64,000 nucleotides of DNA, from contig NZ_JAFFSX010000015.1 in the NCBI RefSeq assembly GCF_017948485.1, forward strand, positions 162,983 to 226,982. Reading direction: 5' to 3'. The notes beneath the pieces are model-generated. The model saw only the letters and a list, made by a program, of their open reading frames with translations. It was not told where the DNA came from and made no database searches. Positions 48,806-58,281 of the stretch are shown piece after piece. The position numbers were made by a program, and so were the translations under genes. The stretch is from Streptomyces sp. GESEQ-35. GTDB lineage: Bacteria; Actinomycetota; Actinomycetes; Streptomycetales; Streptomycetaceae. Each line of letters opens with the position of its first letter. The first letter of the stretch is position 1.

Positions 48806-50182
48806 ATGCACACCTCCGCAACCACGGCCGCCGCCCTCCTCCCGCTGGTCGGCGGCCCCGCGAACGTCACCGCCGTCGCCCACTGCATGACCCGCCTCCG
48901 CCTGGGCCTCGCCGACCGCGCCCTGGTCGACGACGCGGCCGTACGGGCAGTGCCCGGTGTCCTCGGCGTGGTCGCCGACGACGACACGTATCAGATCGTG
49001 CTCGGGCCGGGGGTGGTGGCGAAGGTGACGCCGGAGTTCGAGGCGCTGCTGACGCGGGCCGGTGAACTGGGCGTGAAAGGCGCCGAGTTGAGGGAGGACC
49101 GGCGGCGGCGCAACGCGACGCCGCTCAAGCAGACCCTCCGCCGCATCGCGAACATCTTCGTCCCCCTCATTCCCGCCCTGATCGGCTGCGGCATCCTGGC
49201 GGGTGTCAACGGTCTGTTGCTGAACGCAGGTTGGCTCCCCGCCCTCACCCCCGCCCTGACCGCCATCGCCTCCGCCTTCATGGCGCTGATCGCGGTCTTC
49301 GTCGGCTACAACACGGCGAAGGAGTTCGGCGGCACCCCGGTGCTGGGCGGTGCGGTGGCGGCGATCGTCGTGTACCCCGGGGTGGCGAAGGTGACGGCGT
49401 TCGGAGTCACTCTCGCTCCCGGCCAGGGCGGGGTGCTGGGCGCACTGGCCGCCGCGGTCCTGGGGACGTACGTGGAGCGCTGGTGCCGCACCTGGATCCC
49501 CGAGGCCCTCGATGTCCTCCTCACCCCGACCCTGACCGTCCTCGTCTCCGGCCTGGCCACGCTCTACGGCCTCATGTACGTGGCCGGCGAGATCTCCACC
49601 GCCATCGGCACGGCCGCGAACTGGCTCCTCACGACGACCGGCGCACTCGCCGGCCTGATCCTAGGCGGCCTGTTCCTCCCCCTGGTGATGCTCGGCCTCC
49701 ACCAGGCACTGATCCCGGTCCATGTGACGTTGATCGAAGAACAGGGCCACACCACCCTGCTCCCCATCCTGGCCATGGCGGGCGCGGGCCAGGTGGGCGC
49801 GGCGCTCGCGGTGTACGTCCGCCTGCGCCACGACACCTCCATCCGTACGACGATCAAGTCCGCGCTCCCGGCAGGCCTGTTGGGAGTCGGGGAGCCACTG
49901 ATCTACGGCGTCTCACTCCCCTTGGGCCGACCGTTCCTCACCGCCTGCGTGGGCGGAGCGGCGGGCGGCGCCTTCATCGGCCTCTTCGCGATGCTCGGAA
50001 ACCGCGTGGGCGCAACAGCGATCGGCCCATCGGGCTGGGCCCTGTTCCCGCTGCTGGCGGCGGACGGGGGCTGGGCGCCGACGGTAGCGATCTACGCGGG
50101 CGGCCTGGTAACGGGGTACGGGGTGGGATTCGCGGCGACGTATCTCTTCGGGGGCCTGCCACAAGACGCCGAGCCGCACTGA
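48806..50182 (+). CDS. PTS EIIBC permease, probably for MurNAc
   Basis: 458 residues. Residues 1-85 are an EIIB domain with the phosphorylated Cys27 in VTAVAHCMTRLRL. Residues ~100-450 are the EIIC membrane channel (IANIFVPLIPALIGCGILAG, FVGYNTAKEFGGTPVLGGAV, LLGVGEPLIYGVSLPLGRPF holding the GE-P sugar site). No EIIA is fused; a general EIIA-Glc-type protein is needed. Starting 16 bases after murQ, it most likely imports MurNAc as the 6-phosphate (MurP role). Repeat copy 10 follows. Confidence 0.9.
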   Translation: MHTSATTAAALLPLVGGPANVTAVAHCMTRLRLGLADRALVDDAAVRAVPGVLGVVADDDTYQIVLGPGVVAKVTPEFEALLTRAGELGVKGAELREDRRRRNATPLKQTLRRIANIFVPLIPALIGCGILAGVNGLLLNAGWLPALTPALTAIASAFMALIAVFVGYNTAKEFGGTPVLGGAVAAIVVYPGVAKVTAFGVTLAPGQGGVLGALAAAVLGTYVERWCRTWIPEALDVLLTPTLTVLVSGLATLYGLMYVAGEISTAIGTAANWLLTTTGALAGLILGGLFLPLVMLGLHQALIPVHVTLIEEQGHTTLLPILAMAGAGQVGAALAVYVRLRHDTSIRTTIKSALPAGLLGVGEPLIYGVSLPLGRPFLTACVGGAAGGAFIGLFAMLGNRVGATAIGPSGWALFPLLAADGGWAPTVAIYAGGLVTGYGVGFAATYLFGGLPQDAEPH

Positions 50183-50192
50183 TCGCCCCTGG

Positions 50193-50252
50193 CAGCGCCC
50201 CGAAGGGGCGCGGGGAACTGCGCGACCAGCCACGACGGACCCGCAGATGACC
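50193..50252 (+). repeat. Intergenic repeat copy 10 (subtype A)
   Basis: GCGCCCCGAAGGGGCGC hairpin, GGGGAACTGCGCGACCAGCC core, ACGACGGACCCGCAG end, directly after the PTS gene stop. Confidence 0.88.
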
Positions 50253-50297
50253 GACAATCCCTCGCGGCGCCAGCCGCAAAGCACGTAGCGTGGCCGC

Positions 50298-51137
50298 ATG
50301 GCAGCGGCAGCAGCAACCACGTTCCGGATCGGCGGCGACCTGGAGGTGAAACGCCTCGGATTCGGGGCGATGCACCTACCGACCGAACCGGCGGAAGCCC
50401 GCCGCACCGCGATCGCCGTCGCCCGACAAGCCGTAGAACTCGGCGTCACCCTCATCGACACGGCCCACCTGTACGGCTGGGGCGCCAACGAGGAACTGCT
50501 CGCAGAAGCCCTGCACCCGTACCCGGACGACCTCCTGGTCGCCACAAAGGTCGGCATCTCCCGCGTAGACGGCGAGTGGCGGCAGGACGCCAGCCCCGCC
50601 GGACTGCGCGCGGGCGTCGACGCGGCCCTGCGCAGGCTCCGCCTCGACCGCATCGAACTCCTCCAACTGCACCGCATCGACCCAGAGATCCCGGTGGCCG
50701 ACCAGGTCGGCACCCTCGGCGAGCTGGTGGCCGAGGGCAAGGTCGGCAGGATCGGCCTGTCCGAGGTCACAGTGACCGAACTGGCCGAAGCTCGGGCGAC
50801 CGCCGACATCGCGAGTGTCCAGAACCGCTACAACCTCCTCGACCGCGAGTACGAACCCGTCCTCGACGCCTGCGAGGCAGCGGGCATCGCCTTCCTGCCG
50901 TGGCGCCCGGTCGCCCACGGCACCTCGGGCACGACGGCCGAGATCGCCGCCGTGGCGACCGAGGCCGGCGCCACGGCGACGCAGGTCATGCTGGCCTGGC
51001 TCCTCGCGCACTCGCCGGTGATGCTGCCGATTCCGGGTACGGCGAACGTGGCTCACCTGGAGGAGAACGTGGCGGCGGCGGGGCTGGAGCTTTCCGAGGA
51101 GCAGGTCACCCGCCTGGACAAGCTCTACCTCTGGTAA
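50298..51137 (+). CDS. Aldo/keto reductase
   Basis: 279 residues of the aldo/keto reductase superfamily, of a shorter type than the enzyme at 1725. Tetrad: Asp54 (LIDTAHLYGWG), Tyr59, Lys84 (LVATKVGIS) and His125 (LLQLHRID). The C-terminal NADPH segment is MLPIPGTANVAHLEENVAA. Soluble; substrate unknown. Followed by a gene remnant on the opposite strand. Confidence 0.92.
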   Translation: MAAAAATTFRIGGDLEVKRLGFGAMHLPTEPAEARRTAIAVARQAVELGVTLIDTAHLYGWGANEELLAEALHPYPDDLLVATKVGISRVDGEWRQDASPAGLRAGVDAALRRLRLDRIELLQLHRIDPEIPVADQVGTLGELVAEGKVGRIGLSEVTVTELAEARATADIASVQNRYNLLDREYEPVLDACEAAGIAFLPWRPVAHGTSGTTAEIAAVATEAGATATQVMLAWLLAHSPVMLPIPGTANVAHLEENVAAAGLELSEEQVTRLDKLYLW

Positions 51138-51141
51138 CCGG

Positions 51142-51363
51142 TCATGGCATCCGCTGCCCCTCCCTGTTCAACTGCCGTACCCGGGCCCGCAGTTCCTCCC
51201 CCGTCGACATCGAGCGCAGCACATCGGCCAGACACTCGGCCGTCCGTACGTTGCCCTCGTCCCGGTCCGCGACTCCAAGAACCCCCAAGGCCCGACGCCC
51301 ATATTCCGAGCGTCGGCCTGGTCGACCTTCGTCAATGCGGTCAGTATCTGACCTAAAGGGCTC
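51142..51363 (-). pseudogene. C-terminal gene remnant
   Basis: The minus-strand frame is open for 73 codons and has Streptomyces-like third positions. It reads SEYGRRALGVLGVADRDEGN, VRTAECLADVLRSMSTGEEL, RARVRQLNREGQRMP, then TGA at 51142-51144. It has no ATG and a TAG upstream at about 51364-51366, so its 5' part is missing where the DinB gene now begins. The parent family is not recognised. Confidence 0.35.
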
Positions 51364-51377
51364 CTAACGTGCCTCTC

Positions 51378-51911
51378 ATGACCTACACCACGCATGACAC
51401 CGTCACCGACGAGCGCACCGACCTGCTGGAAGCGCTGGCCAAGCAGCGGTACTTCCTGCGCTTCACCACCCGCGACCTCACCGACGAACAGGCCGGTCAG
51501 CGCACCACCGTCAGCGAACTGTGCCTGGGCGGCCTGATCAAGCACGTCACCTCAGCGGAACGGAACTGGGCGGACTTCATCCGGAACGGCCCGACGGCGA
51601 TGCCCGACTTCACGGCCATGACCGAGGCCGACTTCGCCCGGCGGGCCGACGAATTCCGGATGCTGCCCGGCGAGACGCTGTCCGGCGTGCTGGCGGAGTA
51701 CGCCGAAGTGGCCCGCCGTACGGACGAGTTGGTCGCCGCCCTGCCCGACCTGAACGCGGCTCATCCGCTGCCCAAGGCCCCGTGGTTCGAAGCCGACGCT
51801 CAATGGTCGGCCCGTAGGACACTGCTGCACATCACCGCCGAGACCGCCCAGCACGCGGGCCACGCCGACATCATCCGGGAGGCCCTGGACGGAGCGAAGA
51901 GCATGGGCTGA
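51378..51911 (+). CDS. DinB-family protein
   Basis: 177 residues from ATG 51378 (GTG 51369 is an alternative). A DinB/DUF664 four-helix bundle with the three-His metal site spread over GLIKHVTSAERNWADF, and RRTLLHITAETAQHAGHADI. The family holds thiol-S-transferase-like and mycothiol-dependent proteins, mostly uncharacterised. A stable hairpin terminator (51948-51980) follows the stop by 36 bases. Confidence 0.87.
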   Translation: MTYTTHDTVTDERTDLLEALAKQRYFLRFTTRDLTDEQAGQRTTVSELCLGGLIKHVTSAERNWADFIRNGPTAMPDFTAMTEADFARRADEFRMLPGETLSGVLAEYAEVARRTDELVAALPDLNAAHPLPKAPWFEADAQWSARRTLLHITAETAQHAGHADIIREALDGAKSMG

Positions 51912-51947
51912 CTCACCGGTTCAACCGGCGTGCCCGAATAATGAACA

Positions 51948-51980
51948 GCCCCCGCCGGTGCCGGCAACACCTGCGGGGGC
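51948..51980 (+). terminator. Hairpin terminator after the DinB gene
   Basis: GCCCCCGC (51948-51955) pairs with GCGGGGGC (51973-51980), and inner GGTG/CACC (51957-51960, 51968-51971) extends the stem around a CCGGCAA loop. No U-tract, as usual in Streptomyces. Confidence 0.7.
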
Positions 51981-52040
51981 GCGGGGCGACATACCGAACT
52001 CGTCCTGTCCACTTGTTCATCGACCGGGACACTGACTCTC

Positions 52041-52643
52041 ATGAACCACGCCCAGCTGACCGCCCTCGGCCGTGCTCTCCGCCTCCTGGGCGAGCACGGC
52101 GAGTCGCTCACCACCGACACCCCTGACGTGCGCCTCCAAGAGGTCAAGTCCGACCTCCGTCGCGCCCTGGACATCCTCGACGAGAGCGTCACCGGCGCGG
52201 CCCCCACCACCCGCTGCCCCGAACACCCCACCGGCCCGGTCGACGAGAGCGCCCCCGACCTGTGCCTGCTCTGCGAGACCAGGCGTCGCGCCGCCCGTCG
52301 CTCGGAGATCAACGGGCCGTCCTCCCGCCCCCGGTCCGCCGACCCGGCGCCCTCCCGTTACGGCGTCCGCGACGACCGGCCGCAGCCGCAGCAGCGCTGG
52401 CTGCCGGAGATGTGGAACGGCCAGGTGTGGCAGCTGTGCGGCACCCCGCGCCGCGACCGGCACGAGGCCGAGCTGTATCTCACCGCCCAGCGACGCGGCC
52501 CCCGCCCGGCGATGGCCTACCGCCTCGTCCACGAGTTCACCGACTACGAGGTGCTGCGGGTCTGGGGCACACCCGTCCACGTCGACATCGAGCCCCTGGG
52601 CAACCTGGGAGTCGAGGAACGCCGGAACGAAGACCGGCGCTGA
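52041..52643 (+). CDS. Hypothetical protein with paired Cys motifs
   Basis: 200 residues. An N-terminal helical part (TALGRALRLLGEHGESLTTD, LQEVKSDLRRALDILDESV) is followed by CPEHPTG-x-n-CLLC, a possible zinc site. A basic low-complexity linker comes next, then a C-terminal segment (AYRLVHEFTDYEVLRVWGTP). Found in actinobacteria as a protein of unknown function. It stands alone, convergent with the MFS gene. Confidence 0.75.
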   Translation: MNHAQLTALGRALRLLGEHGESLTTDTPDVRLQEVKSDLRRALDILDESVTGAAPTTRCPEHPTGPVDESAPDLCLLCETRRRAARRSEINGPSSRPRSADPAPSRYGVRDDRPQPQQRWLPEMWNGQVWQLCGTPRRDRHEAELYLTAQRRGPRPAMAYRLVHEFTDYEVLRVWGTPVHVDIEPLGNLGVEERRNEDRR

Positions 52644-52756
52644 GCCCGGCGCATGCCCCGAGCCACTGTCAGGGGTTCCGGTGGACGGCGGCAGAAACGC
52701 CGGGGCGGCCACCCCGCTTCCGCGAGAGCGACCGCCCGGAGGTGCCCAGCAGTCCC

Positions 52757-54265
52757 CTACGACTTCACCGCCGCCTGCGCCGGCTCGGCGGCGGCGTGCG
52801 GTGCCCCCACCTGCGCCGGCTGCTGACGCGGGATCAGCGACGCGACCGCGAAGGCCAGCAGCGCCGCCCCGGCGCCGACGGCGAGGACGACCTTGAAGCC
52901 GTTCTGCGACGGCAGCGCGTAGCCGCCGAAGTCCGTCGTCATCTGGGCCAGGATCACACCGGCGATGGCGCTCGCCGACGACGTACCGATGGACCGCATC
53001 AGGGTGTTGAGGCTGTTCGCGGCTGCCGTCTCCGACGCGGGCACGGCACCCATGATGAGCGCGGGCATCGAGCCGTAGGTGAAACCGATGCCGGCGCCGA
53101 TGACACAGGACACCAGGACGAAGTGCCAGACCTCGGACATCAGCACGATGTTGAGGAGATAGCCGGCGGCCACGATCAGAGCGCCGATCATCAGCGTGAC
53201 CTTGGGGCCACGGGCCTTGGAGACCGCGGCGGAGACGGGGGCCGTCGCCATCATGACCAGGCCGGACGGCGCCATGACCAGACCCGCGATGAGCATCGAC
53301 TTGCCCATGCCGTACCCGGTCGCCGCGGGCAGCTGGAGCAGCTGCGGCAGGACCAGGGACATGGCGAACATCGCGAAGCCGACGGCGATCGAGGCGAGGT
53401 TGGTGACCAGGACCTGACGGCGGGCGGTGGTGCGCAGGTCGACCAGCGGCTGCTCGGTGCGCAGCTCCCACCAGCCCCAGGCCAGCAGGACGACGACGGA
53501 CGTCACGAACAGACCGACCGTGGTGCCGCTCGCCCAGCCCCAGTCCGCGCCCTTGGAGATGCCCAGCAGCAGACACACCAGGCCCACCGCCATGCCGATG
53601 CCGCCGACCAGGTCGAAGCGGCCTCCGGTGCGCACCTTCGACTCCGGTACGAAGGCCGGCACCAGGGCGAGAGCGACGACACCCATCGCGGCCGAGGCCC
53701 AGAACAGGACGTGCCAGTCGAAGTTGTCCGCGATGAGCGCGGCGGTGGGCAGACCGAGGGCGCCGCCGACGCCGAGGGAAGCGCTCATCATGGCGGTGGC
53801 GGAGCCGAGCCGCTCGGCCGGGAGCTCGTCCCGCATGATGCTGATGCCCAGCGGGATCACACCGGACGCGAGTCCCTGAAGGACACGGCCGAGGATCATC
53901 GGGATCAGAGAGTCGCTGAGAGCACAGACGACCGAGCCCACGATCAGCATGCCGAGACTGACCAGCAGCATGCGGCGCTTGCCGAACATGTCGCCGAGCC
54001 GGCCGACGACCGGCGTCGCCACGGCGGCGGCGAGCAGCGTCGCCGTGACCGCCCAGGCGGTGTCCGACGCGGGAGCGTCGAGGAGCTTGGGCAGCTCCGG
54101 GACGATCGGGATGACCAGGGTCTGCATCAGCGCGACGACGATTCCGGCGAAGGCCAGCACCGCCACCACGGCGTTCGACCTCGGCGATGGGGGCCCCTCC
54201 CGCGCCTTTCGGGCAGTGGGGGAGGAACCTGCCGCCTCGGCGGGACGGGCAAGGGCGTCGGACAT
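52757..54265 (-). CDS. MFS drug transporter (DHA2/EmrB-QacA type)
   Basis: 502 residues, about 14 membrane helices. Motif A is VGRLGDMFGKRRMLLVSLGM, and motif C-like glycine/proline stretch GLASGVIPLGISIMRDELP marks drug/H+ antiporters. ATG start at 54265 with a 14-bp paired inverted repeat just upstream (54312-54331). Lies downstream of, and co-oriented with, an old-yellow-enzyme gene. No regulator gene is adjacent, so the operator must be served in trans. Confidence 0.9.
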   Translation of the reverse strand: MSDALARPAEAAGSSPTARKAREGPPSPRSNAVVAVLAFAGIVVALMQTLVIPIVPELPKLLDAPASDTAWAVTATLLAAAVATPVVGRLGDMFGKRRMLLVSLGMLIVGSVVCALSDSLIPMILGRVLQGLASGVIPLGISIMRDELPAERLGSATAMMSASLGVGGALGLPTAALIADNFDWHVLFWASAAMGVVALALVPAFVPESKVRTGGRFDLVGGIGMAVGLVCLLLGISKGADWGWASGTTVGLFVTSVVVLLAWGWWELRTEQPLVDLRTTARRQVLVTNLASIAVGFAMFAMSLVLPQLLQLPAATGYGMGKSMLIAGLVMAPSGLVMMATAPVSAAVSKARGPKVTLMIGALIVAAGYLLNIVLMSEVWHFVLVSCVIGAGIGFTYGSMPALIMGAVPASETAAANSLNTLMRSIGTSSASAIAGVILAQMTTDFGGYALPSQNGFKVVLAVGAGAALLAFAVASLIPRQQPAQVGAPHAAAEPAQAAVKS

Positions 54266-54311
54266 GACTGGGCCTCCGTAGGAACGCTTGTAAGCTTGAC
54301 CTAGGCAACCT

Positions 54312-54331
54312 TAAGTCAGTTGCTTGACTTA
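54312..54331. promoter_or_regulatory. Operator-like inverted repeat upstream of the MFS gene
   Basis: TAAGTCA-GTTGCT-TGACTTA: perfect 7-bp half-sites, 6-nt spacer, 47 bases upstream of the start. The flanks carry further TTGAC and CTCAAG elements, and the stretch is AT-rich relative to its surroundings, as in a MarR/TetR-controlled promoter. Confidence 0.55.
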
Positions 54332-54380
54332 CTCAAGCGCTATTTTTTGTGCCCTGCCCCCGACGCGGCTCACACGCAGC

Positions 54381-55511
54381 TCAGCTCAGCGACTTCAGCG
54401 CCGCCGCGTCGTACGCCGCCAGCTCACCGAACCGGCCGTCGAGCACCTTCGCCGCCCACTGCGGATCCTGGAGCAGCGCGCGGCCGACGGCGACCAGGTC
54501 GAACTCGTCGCGCTCCAGCCGGTCGAGGAGGTTGTCGAGGCTGCCGACAGCGGCGCCCTCACCCTGGAACACCTTGATGAAGTCGCCGTCCAGGCCGACC
54601 GAGCCGACGCTGACGGACGGCTTGCCGGTGAGCTTCTTGGTCCAGCCCGCGAGGTTCAGGTCCGAACCCTCGAACTCCGGGAGCCAGTAGCGGCGCGTGG
54701 AGGCGTGGAAGGCGTCGACACCGGCCGCGGCGAGCGGGGCGAGGACGGCCTCCAGCTCCTCCGGGGTCTCGGCGAGCCGTGCGTCGTAGGCCTCCTGCTT
54801 CCACTGCGAGTAGCGGAAGAGGATCGGGAAGTCGGCGGAGACCGTCTCCCGTACCGCCGCCACGATCTCCGCCGCGAACTTCGCACGGGCGACGGCGTCA
54901 CCGCCGTATCCGTCCGTACGACGGTTGGTGCCGGCCCACAGGAACTGGTCGAGGAGGTAGCCGTGGGCGCCGTGCAGCTCCACGCCGTCGAACCCGATCC
55001 GCTCCGCGGCGGCCGCGGCCTCGGCGAACGCGCCGATGACGTCGTCCAGATCGGCCTGCGTCATGGCCTTGCCGGTGGCCTCGGTGGAGCCGATGCGCAG
55101 CCCGGAGGGCCCGACGGCCGGGGCCTCGGGGTAAGGCTGCTGCCCCTCCTTGCGCACCATGCCGATGTGCCACAGCTGCGGCACGATCCGCCCGCCCGCC
55201 GCGTGCACGGCCTCGGCGACCTTCGCCCACCCCGCCAGCTGCTCCTCCCCGTGGAACCGCGGCACCCGGTCGCTCTCCCCCGCCGACTCATGGCCGACGT
55301 ACGTCCCCTCGGTGACGATCAGTCCGACCCCGGCGGCGGCGCGACGCGAGTAGTACGACGCCACATCCGCGCCCGGGATGCCGCCCGGGGAGAACTTGCG
55401 GGTCATCGGCGCCATCACGATCCGGTTGGGGAGCGTGAGGCCGTTGATGGAGGCCGGCCGGGAGAGGATCTGGGCCGCGCGGGAGGCGGACTCGGAGACG
55501 GTGACGGTCAC
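54381..55511 (-). CDS. Old yellow enzyme-type NADH:flavin oxidoreductase
   Basis: 376 residues from GTG 55511 (AAGGAG upstream). FMN-dependent ene-reductase: LTLPNRIVMAPMTRKFSPGG (FMN-binding start), IVPQLWHIG (His/Gln site), GIGFDGVELHGAHGYLLDQF with the His-x-x-His-like substrate pair, TNRRTDGYGG, and C-terminal VAVGRALLQDPQWAAKV. Reduces alpha,beta-unsaturated carbonyls. Upstream frames reaching 55751 cross the groEL terminator and are rejected. Confidence 0.92.
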   Translation of the reverse strand: MTVTVSESASRAAQILSRPASINGLTLPNRIVMAPMTRKFSPGGIPGADVASYYSRRAAAGVGLIVTEGTYVGHESAGESDRVPRFHGEEQLAGWAKVAEAVHAAGGRIVPQLWHIGMVRKEGQQPYPEAPAVGPSGLRIGSTEATGKAMTQADLDDVIGAFAEAAAAAERIGFDGVELHGAHGYLLDQFLWAGTNRRTDGYGGDAVARAKFAAEIVAAVRETVSADFPILFRYSQWKQEAYDARLAETPEELEAVLAPLAAAGVDAFHASTRRYWLPEFEGSDLNLAGWTKKLTGKPSVSVGSVGLDGDFIKVFQGEGAAVGSLDNLLDRLERDEFDLVAVGRALLQDPQWAAKVLDGRFGELAAYDAAALKSLS

Positions 55512-55641
55512 GTGGGAGGCTCCTTGGGGTACCGGTGGGTATGTGCGTATGCATTGTGTGCACACGCATCGAAAGGCCGTCAACGTCAGCCATCCCACAG
55601 GCCACGGCATTCCCCGCCCCGCCGTGTGATCCCGGACATGC

Positions 55642-55685
55642 CCGAGGGCGGCACCCCCTGTCAGAACAGGGAGTGCCGCCCTCGG
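55642..55685 (-). terminator. groEL hairpin terminator
   Basis: CCGAGGGCGGCAC...CCCTGT (from 55642) pairs with ACAGGG...GTGCCGCCCTCGG (to 55685) around a 3-4-nt loop, giving a stem of about 19 bp. It lies 31 bases beyond the groEL stop on the minus strand. Confidence 0.8.
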
Positions 55686-55716
55686 TTCGAACGGACGGAT
55701 CCGATCCTCGGAAGGA

Positions 55717-57345
<1,629 letters not shown>

Positions 57346-57487
57346 GTGAAGTGGTCCTCCCGGACTGGGGTGGATTGCTCCGGACCGCGCTGGCGCCCGC
57401 GACGGACGGCTCGCCTGCCTGTGGTTCCTTGCCCCACCCGGCCTGCGGGCCTCACCGACCCGGTCCTCGTTGTCACTCTCACCTTCA

Positions 57488-57532
57488 GAGTGCTAACGCC
57501 AATGATTAGCACTCGCCCATGCCGAGTGCAAG
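57488..57532. promoter_or_regulatory. CIRCE (HrcA operator) with a third half-site
   Basis: TTAGCACTC (57506-57514), 9 nt, GAGTGCAAG (57524-57532) is a CIRCE element with one degraded arm. A further perfect arm, GAGTGCTAA (57488-57496), is exactly 9 nt on the other side. On the minus strand TTGCAC and TAATCA (17-nt spacer) form the groEL promoter inside it. CIRCE is the known HrcA binding site; the third arm is the unusual part. Confidence 0.9.
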
Positions 57533-57576
57533 CTCTCCTCAGTGATCCCCAGGCGGGCCAAGGGGTCCGGACATGC

Positions 57577-57622
57577 CGGAGGGCTCGCAACCCATGACTC
57601 CCCATGGGAAACGAGCCCTCCG
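57577..57622 (-). terminator. Terminator of the cold-shock gene
   Basis: CGGAGGGCTCG (57577-57587) pairs with CGAGCCCTCCG (57612-57622). The 24-nt loop holds a nested CCCATG/CATGGG hairpin. It lies 44 bases beyond the csp stop on the minus strand. Confidence 0.75.
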
Positions 57623-57665
57623 AAGAAGAACAGAAGAACGTCGCTGCACTCAGTCGGCGCGTGCT

Positions 57666-57872
57666 TCAGCTGGTCGCCAGTCGGACCATGTCCGCCTGCG
57701 GCCCCTTCTGGCCCTGCGAGATCTCGAAATCAACTCGCTGACCCTCTTCCAGGGTGCGGTAGCCGTCCATCTGAATCGCGCTGTAGTGGACGAATACATC
57801 CGCACCACCGTCGACCGCGATGAAGCCGTACCCCTTCTCCGCGTTGAACCACTTGACGGTGCCCTGAGCCAT
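57666..57872 (-). CDS. Cold-shock protein (CspA type)
   Basis: 67-68 residues from ATG 57872 (MAQGTVKWFNAEKGYGFIAV). The whole protein is a cold-shock domain with RNP1 (KGYGFI) and RNP2 (VFVHYSAI). Binds single-stranded RNA and melts secondary structure. A structured 5' leader of ~100 nt with a hairpin at 57904-57922 precedes it. The ten-codon upstream extension to 57902 is rejected because it begins inside the leader. Confidence 0.95.
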   Translation of the reverse strand: MAQGTVKWFNAEKGYGFIAVDGGADVFVHYSAIQMDGYRTLEEGQRVDFEISQGQKGPQADMVRLATS

Positions 57873-57903
57873 GCCTAACTCCCCTATTACTGGCCCTTGC
57901 ACA

Positions 57904-57922
57904 GATCCGCACTTCGCGGATC
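57904..57922 (-). promoter_or_regulatory. Hairpin in the cold-shock mRNA leader
   Basis: GATCCGC (57904-57910) and GCGGATC (57916-57922) form a 7-bp stem with a 5-nt loop, 31 bases upstream of the csp start. A CCCCC/GGGGG stem lies just further upstream. Structured leaders are known for cold-shock genes; this one is a prediction. Confidence 0.45.
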
Positions 57923-57982
57923 CGGGTCAGACCTCACCCCCCACGGTTGGGGGCGTGCGCCGGAACGCGTCGACCGCGGCTG

Positions 57983-58010
57983 AATGTATCTGTCCAACTG
58001 CCGTCTGCAA
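57983..58010 (-). promoter_or_regulatory. Candidate promoter of the cold-shock gene
   Basis: Minus strand: TTGCAG (58010-58005), 16 nt, TACATT (57988-57983). This would start transcription near 57976 and leave a leader of about 100 nt. Confidence 0.45.
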
Positions 58011-58106
58011 CAGGTCAATCGGACGAGAATTCTGGGCACGACCGGTCGGTAAAATGCGGAGAATTTATGGGAATTCAGGGCAAGTCGGACCCAATAAAAG
58101 GAGCGA

Positions 58107-58181
58107 ATGACGCAAAAGGCCCGCGTACTTTGGCTACTTCTTGTCGGCCGTGCGGGCGGAACTCATATGCGCCCGGCATGA
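58107..58181 (+). CDS. Possible 24-codon leader-type peptide
   Basis: AAAAGGAG with correct spacing precedes ATG 58107, which reads MTQKARVLWLLLVGRAGGTH then MRPA and TGA. TAAAAT at about 58050-58055 could be its -10. A stem (TGCGGGCG with CGCCCGGCA) spans its second half. The ribosome site is better than for most short frames here, but no downstream gene lies on this strand, so its role is unclear. The rest of 57873-58225 holds the csp promoter and leader. Confidence 0.35.
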   Translation: MTQKARVLWLLLVGRAGGTHMRPA

Positions 58182-58225
58182 AAGGCGCGGGCAGCTTCCC
58201 CAACTGTACCGTGCTCAACCATAGA

Positions 58226-58264
58226 GAATGGCCCCCTCCGCTTCTCTCACGGAGGGGGCCATTC
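58226..58264 (-). terminator. Terminator of the thrC-moaD operon
   Basis: A perfect 15-bp stem, GAATGGCCCCCTCCG (58226-58240) with CGGAGGGGGCCATTC (58250-58264), loop CTTCTCTCA. It begins 17 bases after the MoaD-like stop on the minus strand. Confidence 0.85.
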
Positions 58265-58281
58265 GATGAACAATGCGTGAT

